A DNA stretch of 57,004 nt from a virus, in the IMG/VR virus record IMGVR_UViG_3300024999_000122, positions 1 through 57,004 of that record; one strand, given 5' to 3'. The first letter of the stretch is position 1. Each line of letters opens with the position of its first letter. A model generated the notes under the pieces. The model worked only from the letters and a program-made list of their open reading frames with translations. It did no database searches and was not told the DNA's origin. Shown here in pieces: positions 32,599 to 40,267 of this stretch. Position numbers and translations under genes: made by a program.

Positions 32599-34276
32599 TA
32601 ATAACATTCGGCTACGAGGACTTACCACGCCGCTACGGGCTGCGATAACTACGGCCTTGACGATTGATAACCCCGAATTCGTGGACCGTAGGAAGAAGCG
32701 ACAGGCTACCTGGGGGATAGACGCTAAACTCCAGCTGTATATTTACGATGGTACCGACATGGTAGCGCCCAGGGGATTTATAGGGGAGTTACGGGACATT
32801 CTTACCGCCCAGGGATTAAGCCCAGACAAGGTAATAACGGTAGATCAAAACTTAGGCAAGGCCGCAGACTTCGGGCCGTGGAACCCAGCCTATAAACTAC
32901 GGGAAGATCAGAAGCCGTTAGTAGCGTCCCTGGTAGCGGATAACGGCATAGGCGTAGCCCCAGCTGGAAGCGGTAAGACAATTATGGGTATGCGGTACAT
33001 TTACGAGGTAGGCCGCCTTACGTTATGGCTAACCCATACGACAGACCTTATGTACCAGACCGAGGAACGGGCCGAAGCAGCGTTACAGGGGGTAGGAAAA
33101 GTAGGCCTACTGGGCGACAGTCTAAAGGAATGGGGTGACGGTAAACTAATCATAGCGACCGTACAGACGCTACAGGCTAATCCTAAGCTATTCGAAATAC
33201 TGGACCCTATTGTAGGCGTCGTCATAATCGACGAGGCCCACCACTTCCCAGCTGGCCAGTTTATCGACGTCGCCGCGAAGTTCAAGGCTGCTAGAATCAT
33301 AGGCCTAACGGCGACACCAGATAGGAAGGACAAGCTAGAACGGTTTATGTACATGGGCATAGGACCGAAGCGCCACGAAATAACCCGCGACGGGCTGTAC
33401 GAATCGGGTAAGCTGATAAAGCCAGACGTTAAATTTATCTTTACTAAGTTCAACTTCGAACAGGCCAGCATACGGGAGGGCACAAACGTAGACGCTGGCG
33501 GCGACGACTTCGACTACATCGAACTTATCCAGGCCTTAATACGTGACCAGGCCAGGGCTGAACTGGTAGCGGAAAACATTATACAGACGTTCCCAGGGGC
33601 AGGAAAAGCCGTCATAGTGCTGACCGAAAGCGTACGGTATTGCTACAAGCTTCGGGACGAATGTCTTAAGTATTTTAACAAGACCTACGCGGCTAACCCG
33701 CCGACAATGGCCGTTATACATGGGGGAATTAGCCGCTACGTATGGCGTAACATACGGGGCGGGCAACGTGCAGCCGAACGCATGGTAGTAAACGGTAAGG
33801 CCCTGGAATGTAAAAAGGCTGGAGCAAGAAGCTGGAAGGTAAAAGTAGAACAGTATACCGAACAAGAATTTAAGGACTGGCAAGTAACCCCAGGACAGCG
33901 TAAGGCAGCCCTGGAAGCCCTGGGAAACAAAAAGGTAGATATACTGTTTACTACCCAGCTGGCCAGGGAAGGCCTGGACTTCGCTCATTTAACCGTAGGG
34001 CATATGGCGACGCCGAAACGTGGCGACGCCCAGGGCAGAAAAGACGGGGCAGCAGTAGAACAGGAAATAGGACGTATCATGCGGCCAGACGCTTCTAACC
34101 CCGACAAAAAGGCAGCCTGGTACGATTACGTAGACTACGAGGTAGGCGTGCTACAGAGTCAGTATTACAGCCGCAGGAAAGTGTACGTACGCCTGGGCCT
34201 GGCTACACCGAAAAAGCCGCCTAAGGAAGCCGAACGGGATCTAATAGACAGCTTCTTAAGCGGGGACATGTACTAA
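32579..34276 (+). CDS. SF2 DNA helicase, apparent AUU start
   Basis: 565 residues if started at ATT 32579, nine bases after GAGGGGG. The first ATG/GTG/TTG is TTG 32657, but it has no binding site and would remove IQITLSNNIRLRGLTTPLRA, which reads like the normal N-terminus of phage helicases (followed by LTIDNPEF). Motifs: I APAGSGKT (near 125), II IIDEAHH (near 216), III LTATPDR, VI QEIGRIMRPD. It unwinds DNA or branched structures for replication or recombination. Confidence 0.85.
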   Translation: MIQITLSNNIRLRGLTTPLRAAITTALTIDNPEFVDRRKKRQATWGIDAKLQLYIYDGTDMVAPRGFIGELRDILTAQGLSPDKVITVDQNLGKAADFGPWNPAYKLREDQKPLVASLVADNGIGVAPAGSGKTIMGMRYIYEVGRLTLWLTHTTDLMYQTEERAEAALQGVGKVGLLGDSLKEWGDGKLIIATVQTLQANPKLFEILDPIVGVVIIDEAHHFPAGQFIDVAAKFKAARIIGLTATPDRKDKLERFMYMGIGPKRHEITRDGLYESGKLIKPDVKFIFTKFNFEQASIREGTNVDAGGDDFDYIELIQALIRDQARAELVAENIIQTFPGAGKAVIVLTESVRYCYKLRDECLKYFNKTYAANPPTMAVIHGGISRYVWRNIRGGQRAAERMVVNGKALECKKAGARSWKVKVEQYTEQEFKDWQVTPGQRKAALEALGNKKVDILFTTQLAREGLDFAHLTVGHMATPKRGDAQGRKDGAAVEQEIGRIMRPDASNPDKKAAWYDYVDYEVGVLQSQYYSRRKVYVRLGLATPKKPPKEAERDLIDSFLSGDMY

Positions 34277-34288
34277 AGGGGGTAAAGC

Positions 34289-34528
34289 ATGGCCCACGGA
34301 ATAAAGCCACTTACTTACGAAGGTAAGAAGTACGTAGTTAAAGGATCACGACAGACTACTAAAGGCCACCTGCTAGATTATACGTGTGACGCGTTTTTAG
34401 TAGCGAAGAAAGGACGACTGAAGGAGGTAAAAAGCGCGGCATTGTTAGACGCTTTAGCACGTTTAAAGCTTTTCGGGACGACGGCGCAGAATTCAGAGAA
34501 TCATAACGAAGCTACTGGTACGCGTTGA
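34289..34528 (+). CDS. Small hypothetical protein
   Basis: 79 residues, AGGGGG upstream, basic and beta-rich at the N-terminus (KYVVKGSRQTTKGHLLDY). Last gene before the promoter at 34536. No family recognised. Confidence 0.55.
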   Translation: MAHGIKPLTYEGKKYVVKGSRQTTKGHLLDYTCDAFLVAKKGRLKEVKSAALLDALARLKLFGTTAQNSENHNEATGTR

Positions 34529-34535
34529 CAATTTA

Positions 34536-34564
34536 TTGACGTATGCAGAATAGCAACGTATAAT
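34536..34564 (+). promoter_or_regulatory. Consensus sigma-A promoter of the replication operon
   Basis: TTGACG (34536-34541), 17-bp spacer, TATAAT (34559-34564). A second TTGACA at 34525 could serve an alternative start. It drives the HTH gene, the SSB-like gene and the primase-helicase. Confidence 0.88.
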
Positions 34565-34598
34565 AGAAAATAAGCGCGATTAGTGGAAAATAAGCGCA
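34565..34598 (+). promoter_or_regulatory. Pair of operator-like direct repeats
   Basis: AGAAAATAAGCGCG (34565-34578) and GGAAAATAAGCGCA (34585-34598), again 20 nt apart and starting directly behind the -10 box. They match the pair at 24917-24950, so both operons probably answer to the same protein. The HTH protein encoded at 34617 is a candidate. Confidence 0.72.
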
Positions 34599-34616
34599 GC
34601 AGAAAGGAGCGCCGCA

Positions 34617-34847
34617 ATGTCAGAACAGGACAAGCTTAAGTCTTTGGAAAAGGGGCTACAGAACTACCCGCCAGTATTAACGCCTGACCAGGTAGCGGAC
34701 ATACTGGGGGTAAGCCGTAGAACAGTGGACGACTACATTAAGGCCGACGTAATTAAAGCCTTCCCGCTGGACCCTTCCAAAGCACGTAAACAGTACCGAG
34801 TAACCAAGGCCGAACTAATGGCCTATGTCACGAACAAAGGGAACTAA
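34617..34847 (+). CDS. MerR/excisionase-type HTH protein
   Basis: 76 residues, GAAAGGAGC upstream. LTPDQVADILGVSRRTVDDYI (about 21-41) is the winged helix-turn-helix of the HTH_17/excisionase group, followed by QYRVTKAELMAYV. Directly behind an operator-bearing promoter: possible autoregulator and recombination directionality factor for the recombinase at 14083. Confidence 0.78.
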   Translation: MSEQDKLKSLEKGLQNYPPVLTPDQVADILGVSRRTVDDYIKADVIKAFPLDPSKARKQYRVTKAELMAYVTNKGN

Positions 34848-34874
34848 GTAAAAGAACGAGAGGGGAAAAAGTTA

Positions 34875-35690
34875 ATGAGTACGAAAGACGCTAACAAAAC
34901 AGAGGTAACCGAAACAGTCCAGGAAAACACAGGAGCAGCCCAGGAAACCCCAGCCACAGAAACCGTCGCCACTGAAAACCTACCAGTAGTTACTACCGAA
35001 GGCGCTGTAGTAAAGTCAACAGTCGGGACAGCCTACATTACCAAGCTTTTAACCGCTATTAAAGAAGAATTCGTAGAGGCTAACGCAGACCTAGACATGG
35101 ACTTCGTGTTTATGGGTACCTGGCTTACCATAGACAAAAAAGGGAACTTCGTAGAGAAAGACGACGAAACTGTAAAGTATGGCGACAGTATCGACGTAGT
35201 GTTTGGCCAAGGAGAAAAGCGCTGGTCTGTATGGGGACTTAAAGACAGCCCAGAAGACGGCACCCTTATTGTGGCCTGCAAGGAAAAGCCCGAAGCAGAA
35301 GCACAAATGACCGCATGGCTGGAGGCTAACCCCGAAGCCCAGAGCCGTTACACGCTTGACAGCCTAGAACTTCGTTACATGGCCTTCGTCGTACCTGTAA
35401 GCACGCTAAACCCTGAAGACTTCCCAAAGGTTTACCTAATGAGTTTTAGCCCGACCGCTACCCTGGACTACGGTAAGTATGCCATGGCGGTATTCGGTGG
35501 ACGCTATAAGCTTATGGGAGTTAAGGCCCGTACAGGAATTAACAAGGTAGTAACCAGGCTTACGACCGCTGAGAAAACAGGTAAAAAATTCGATTGGATA
35601 GGCATAGACTTTACAGCTGTAGGCATGTTCAGCCCAGCCGACTACGGAATAGTCGAGACAGAAGAACCAACGGCAGCAGCCGCCGAATAA
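34875..35690 (+). CDS. Putative phage single-stranded DNA-binding protein
   Basis: 271 residues. A Thr/Glu-rich tail (1-45), a beta-rich middle domain (50-170) with several Trp and Phe (FVFMGTWLTI, RWSVWGLKD), and an acidic C-terminus (VETEEPTAAAAE). An aromatic beta domain plus acidic tail and its position directly before primase-helicase fit a single-strand-binding protein. I see no diagnostic SSB motif, so this is inference. Confidence 0.45.
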   Translation: MSTKDANKTEVTETVQENTGAAQETPATETVATENLPVVTTEGAVVKSTVGTAYITKLLTAIKEEFVEANADLDMDFVFMGTWLTIDKKGNFVEKDDETVKYGDSIDVVFGQGEKRWSVWGLKDSPEDGTLIVACKEKPEAEAQMTAWLEANPEAQSRYTLDSLELRYMAFVVPVSTLNPEDFPKVYLMSFSPTATLDYGKYAMAVFGGRYKLMGVKARTGINKVVTRLTTAEKTGKKFDWIGIDFTAVGMFSPADYGIVETEEPTAAAAE

Positions 35691-35713
35691 ACACATAAGG
35701 GGGCTGCCGTATA

Positions 35714-38700
35714 ATGGCTGGAAAAGATACAAGTCTACAAGACTACAAATACGTAGACGTATGGTACAGCGACGAAAAAGGTAAAAGTAGCCCCTGGCAG
35801 CGTATAGAAATGGGCGGTGTCCCTAAATTCCAGCAGGAAGAAGCGTTCAACTTTAATTGTTTCGCTACCGTGCAGCGCTTCGCTAGTAAGACGAAGGTAA
35901 AGGGGGAGGCCTTTATAGCCCCCCTTTTCTTCGACCTAGATTATGAAGCAGACCCGGGCCTAGCTAAGGACGAATCAGTAAGAATAGTTGACTTCTTCAT
36001 AACGGAATTAGACGTAAAGCCCACAGACATATGGGTATATTTTAGCGGTAGTAAGGGCTTCCATATACTCGTAAGCGGCCAGGCTATTGGTATCGAACCT
36101 AGTCATACCCTACACAAGGTATTCAATCATATAGCGGGGTACCTTAAATACAGGCTGGGTAACGTCGTCGTAAAAGAAGACGAAACAGGCAAAGAACAGG
36201 ACGTAGTGGAACCGCTTAAAAGCATTGACCCAGTAGTATACACGTCGTACAGAATGTTAAGGCTGCCAAACAGTGTACACGCTAAGACGCGCCTGTTTAA
36301 GGTAGAACTGACCATAGACGAACTAAGGACCCTAAGCATGGACGAAATACGGGATAAGGCTCGTATGCCACGGAGAAGCGACGAAGGGCTATTTACCGCC
36401 GAAGAACGCCAGACAGCGTTAGGGTTACGGAAAACTACGGCCGCCTTCTTCGCTGACAAGCGCCAGGAATATGAACAGGCCGCGGCGACGTCCAGCCAGA
36501 AGTACGAAAAAGAAGAATTCGTATTTGTAAAGGATAAGCCGCCCGTATGCGTTAAGGACATTTTAAAAGGAGGCTGGAAGAAGAACGGGGACCGTAACCA
36601 GGCCACTGTACAGATAGCCTGCTATTTTAAGGCCGCAGGGCATACCAGGGAAGACGCGCTAAACACACTGGAAGCCTGGGTAAAGGACCATACCAGCGCT
36701 TCTGGGGGCTACCAGCTAAGCCAAAGGGTAGCTAATACCCGTAGCGTCGTCGAAGCTGTGTTTAGCAAAGAGAACGAATATAAGTTTGGTTGTGCTTTTA
36801 TTCGCAGCTTGCACGGGGCCAAGACACCAGGAAGCAAAGACTACGACCGTGTACCGTGTGCAGGGGACTTATGTGAAGTTCTTAAACGAAACGTAGACCC
36901 AGACGAAGAAGCCGTAAGCCTTCATTTAGCGGCCACGGGCGCGGCAGAATTCACGGGTAAACTGATACGTACCAGGGTAATGGTAGCAGGCAAGAAGCAT
37001 ACCCCTTATATCGTTCCTAAGAAGATCGAGTACAACTGCTGGGGACGGGAAAAATGTAAACGGTATGGCTGCCCACTGTATAACTTACCGAATAGCACAG
37101 CCTACAAGGATCTAAGCGTACAGAACCGCGAATTAATCCAAATGACAGCCACGGGCGACGACAACATAAAGGGTATTATCAAGGAACTAAGCGGTATACC
37201 AAACTGTACGAAATTTGACACGGAAATTGTAGAAACTACGAACGTCGAAGAACTTCTAGTAATTCCAATGGCTGACACGGAAACCGTAAGGCCGGACGAC
37301 GAAAAACACGAAGGAAAGTACGTTCTACGTCGTGTCTACTCAGTGGGAGCCTTGAAAATATCGGAAAACAAATACTATGAGATCGAAGGTTATGTTTACC
37401 CGCATCCTAAGAACCAAGAAAGTACCGTTATCGTTAAGTCCGCTACGCCCTTACAGGACGTCGTAGACAGCTTCATACTTACAGACGAGGTAAAGGCCGA
37501 CCTGGCGGTATTCCAGCCAGCGGACTATACAGCCGAAGCCATAGCCGAGAAACTAGGTAGCGTACTGAATGACCTAACCTACAACGTGACGCACATAGTA
37601 GAACGTGACGAAGTTTTACTAGGCGTGTTACTTACTTACCACAGCGTTTTACGTTTCCATGTTCCATGGGACGTGGACGCCATACGGGGCTGGCTAGAAC
37701 TTAAGGTAGTGGGCGACACGGGGACAGGTAAAAGCGCCCTTATCGAAAAGATACAGCGTTACGCAGGCCTGGGGGCCAGGGTAAACGCTGAAAGTACGAG
37801 TAGGACAGGCCTAACTTACAAAATGGAACAGTCCGGCAGCGGAGGCGCCTGGTACATTGTCTGGGGAGCCTGGCCGCTATCAGACAAAGAGCTGATATGG
37901 ATTGACGAAGACACGGGAATCGAGAAGGAAGCCTATGGAGAAATGACCCTAGCCCGGAGCGACGGACGATTAGAAGTAAAAAGGGCTGTAACCGCAGAAA
38001 CGCCCTGCCGAGTACGGGCGATAATGAGCGGTAACGCGCCAAAGGGAAAACGTCTAGCGGAATATACCCAGGGCGTCGAAAGCATGAAAGACATTTTTAA
38101 CAATGAGGATATAAGGCGTTTCGACTTCGGGGTATTTATGCGGGCCACGGACGTAGACGCAGCCCTTTATAATCAAAAGTTGCCGATATTCCCCAGCACT
38201 ATTAGCACAGAAACCTTTACACGGAACATTCTTTTTGCCTGGTCACGGGAACCAGAAGCCGTAAGCTTCGCAGGGGGAACCATCGAACGCATACTAGAAG
38301 CCGCGACAGAGTTAAGTAAGATTTACGGTAATGCTACTGACGTGCCCCTAGTTAGCCCTTCTGACCAAAGGAACAAGCTGGCACGGTTAACGGTAGCCCT
38401 AGCGGCCCTGACTAATAGCGTGGATGAAAGCGGCGAACGTATTGTAGTATGGCCAGGGCACGTAGACTTTATACTTACGTACCTTAAAGGCATCTATAAC
38501 GCCCCAGGATGCGGCCTAAACTACTACGCCAGGCTATCAGTCAAGGAAGAGGAATTAAGCGAAGACAGGTACGTAAAACTGACCACAGAGCTAAGGAAAC
38601 TGGACACGCTTAAGGGCCAGAATAAGTACCTAGAATTCATTACGTTATTCGCCCAGCAGAAGTATTTAAGACTGGGGGACGTCGAAGCCATGCTAAGCAT

Positions 38701-38857
38701 AGACAAGGAAGAAGCTAAGGCCGTGGTAAACCTTCTGGCCAAGTTACGAATGGTTATTATGACGTCTGGCGGGTACCGAAAAACGCCACGCTTCAACAGC
38801 TATATTGCTAAGTGCTTCGAACTTGGCCTATTCGATAACCTGGACAATGACATTTAA
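35714..38857 (+). CDS. Archaeo-eukaryotic primase fused to MCM-like AAA+ helicase
   Basis: 1047 residues. Primase domain (about 1-230): FFDLDYEAD (metal-binding Asp pair near 73) and FSGSKGFHI (near 110), the AEP signature. Middle: cysteine-rich segments (CAGDLC near 384, CWGREKCKRYGC near 441) that may bind zinc or iron-sulfur. Helicase: Walker A GDTGTGKSA (near 667), Walker B LIWIDED (near 727) and IMSGNAPKGKR (sensor-1 like, near 775). The latter group reads like MCM rather than DnaB. A similar fusion is known from Bacillus cereus elements (BcMCM). It would prime and unwind at the phage fork. Confidence 0.8.
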   Translation: MAGKDTSLQDYKYVDVWYSDEKGKSSPWQRIEMGGVPKFQQEEAFNFNCFATVQRFASKTKVKGEAFIAPLFFDLDYEADPGLAKDESVRIVDFFITELDVKPTDIWVYFSGSKGFHILVSGQAIGIEPSHTLHKVFNHIAGYLKYRLGNVVVKEDETGKEQDVVEPLKSIDPVVYTSYRMLRLPNSVHAKTRLFKVELTIDELRTLSMDEIRDKARMPRRSDEGLFTAEERQTALGLRKTTAAFFADKRQEYEQAAATSSQKYEKEEFVFVKDKPPVCVKDILKGGWKKNGDRNQATVQIACYFKAAGHTREDALNTLEAWVKDHTSASGGYQLSQRVANTRSVVEAVFSKENEYKFGCAFIRSLHGAKTPGSKDYDRVPCAGDLCEVLKRNVDPDEEAVSLHLAATGAAEFTGKLIRTRVMVAGKKHTPYIVPKKIEYNCWGREKCKRYGCPLYNLPNSTAYKDLSVQNRELIQMTATGDDNIKGIIKELSGIPNCTKFDTEIVETTNVEELLVIPMADTETVRPDDEKHEGKYVLRRVYSVGALKISENKYYEIEGYVYPHPKNQESTVIVKSATPLQDVVDSFILTDEVKADLAVFQPADYTAEAIAEKLGSVLNDLTYNVTHIVERDEVLLGVLLTYHSVLRFHVPWDVDAIRGWLELKVVGDTGTGKSALIEKIQRYAGLGARVNAESTSRTGLTYKMEQSGSGGAWYIVWGAWPLSDKELIWIDEDTGIEKEAYGEMTLARSDGRLEVKRAVTAETPCRVRAIMSGNAPKGKRLAEYTQGVESMKDIFNNEDIRRFDFGVFMRATDVDAALYNQKLPIFPSTISTETFTRNILFAWSREPEAVSFAGGTIERILEAATELSKIYGNATDVPLVSPSDQRNKLARLTVALAALTNSVDESGERIVVWPGHVDFILTYLKGIYNAPGCGLNYYARLSVKEEELSEDRYVKLTTELRKLDTLKGQNKYLEFITLFAQQKYLRLGDVEAMLSIDKEEAKAVVNLLAKLRMVIMTSGGYRKTPRFNSYIAKCFELGLFDNLDNDI

Positions 38858-38869
38858 GGAGGTGGAAAC

Positions 38870-40267
38870 ATGCCAAAGGTCATAGATATGTTTTGTGGTG
38901 GGGGCGGTATGGGGCTAGCCTTCCAGCTGGAGGGTTACGAAATACCTTTAGCCTTCGACTTCGATAAGTTTTGTGTAGAAACGTACAGGGCTAATGTAGG
39001 TGACCACGTTAAACAGATCGACATTACAAAGCTTACAGCTATGGAATTACCTTACGCTGACGTGTGGACGTTCGGATTTCCCTGCCAAGACCTTAGTATA
39101 GCTGGTAAACAGGCTGGGCTATTCGAAGGCAAGCGTAGCGGTTTATTCTTCGAAGTAATGCGTTTATTAGACGAATCGACAGGCCGCCCTAAAATGCTAC
39201 TAGCGGAAAACGTAAAGGGGTTAAAGCCTTATTTGCCTGTTCTAGAACAAGAGTTTAAGGCTCGGGGCTACAGGATGTATGTAAATGTTTTTAACTCTAA
39301 ATACTGGGACGTACCACAGAACAGGGAACGGTATTACGTCGTCGGTGTACGGGACGACGTAGCAGGTGACTTCGTCTATCCTACAGAACAGCATGAATCC
39401 GTACCTAAGCTTTCTACCGTGTTAGAAACAGATGTAGCCGAAAAGTATTATATCAGTGACGAAAAGGCTGAGAAGATCCTAGAGCAGGCGCTTCTTAAGC
39501 TGGACAAGTTAGGTACGGTACATTCTACGATTACGCCAGATCGTGTAGACAAAAAGCAGAACGGGCGACGGGCTAAAGCGGACGACGAAGAAATGTATAC
39601 ACTCACGGCGCAGGATTTACATGGCGTGATACTGCGTTGGCGGAACTCTACAGACGGCCTGGTACCCAGTGACACGGCCCCGACGCTAAAGGCTAACGCT
39701 CATAAAGCTGGAGAACGTAACACGCCTTTTGTTATCGAAGAACCCCGGATAAACGTAGTAGGTATATTAGACCAACCGGGGCACGAACACCGAAAACGAG
39801 TACACGACCCCGAAGGATTAAGCCCGACCGTAACAGCCGTAGCAGGCGGGGATCAACAGGTTAAGATACTGGAGCCGTTGTTAGTACCAGTAGGCGACAC
39901 GGCCGCCAGCGCCCTTATGCACAGTCGAGGATTAGAAACACGTAAGGATAGCGTATGTCATTGTGTAAAAGGCGCGGAGGGGGGCAGTAGTAAAGGTCAC
40001 TTAGTAGAACGAACAGTGACAGGCTACCGTGTCCGCAGGCTAACGCCAACGGAATATGGACGACTTCAGGGCTTCCCTATGGATACCTGGAAGCAAGTAG
40101 TAAGTAACAGCCAGGCCTATAAGCAATTCGGGAACGCGGTAACCGTTACAGTAGCCCGTGCTATGGCTAAGACTATAAAGGAATTTTTAGGGGAGGGGTT
40201 ACGCGGTGAAACTAGGCAGCATGTTCCCGCCATCGAAGACATTAGCGGGGTCAATCCCCAGCCCTAA
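38870..40267 (+). CDS. DNA (cytosine-5) methyltransferase
   Basis: 465 residues, AAGGAGG upstream. Motif I MFCGGGGMGLAFQLEG (near 6-21), motif IV FGFPCQDLSIAG with the catalytic Cys near 75, motif VI LLAENVKGL, motif VIII PQNRERYYVVG, and IX-X RRLTPTEYGRLQGFP and QFGNAVTV. The target recognition region (about 205-370) is long. No cognate endonuclease is nearby, so it is probably an orphan that protects phage DNA from host restriction. Confidence 0.92.
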   Translation: MPKVIDMFCGGGGMGLAFQLEGYEIPLAFDFDKFCVETYRANVGDHVKQIDITKLTAMELPYADVWTFGFPCQDLSIAGKQAGLFEGKRSGLFFEVMRLLDESTGRPKMLLAENVKGLKPYLPVLEQEFKARGYRMYVNVFNSKYWDVPQNRERYYVVGVRDDVAGDFVYPTEQHESVPKLSTVLETDVAEKYYISDEKAEKILEQALLKLDKLGTVHSTITPDRVDKKQNGRRAKADDEEMYTLTAQDLHGVILRWRNSTDGLVPSDTAPTLKANAHKAGERNTPFVIEEPRINVVGILDQPGHEHRKRVHDPEGLSPTVTAVAGGDQQVKILEPLLVPVGDTAASALMHSRGLETRKDSVCHCVKGAEGGSSKGHLVERTVTGYRVRRLTPTEYGRLQGFPMDTWKQVVSNSQAYKQFGNAVTVTVARAMAKTIKEFLGEGLRGETRQHVPAIEDISGVNPQP

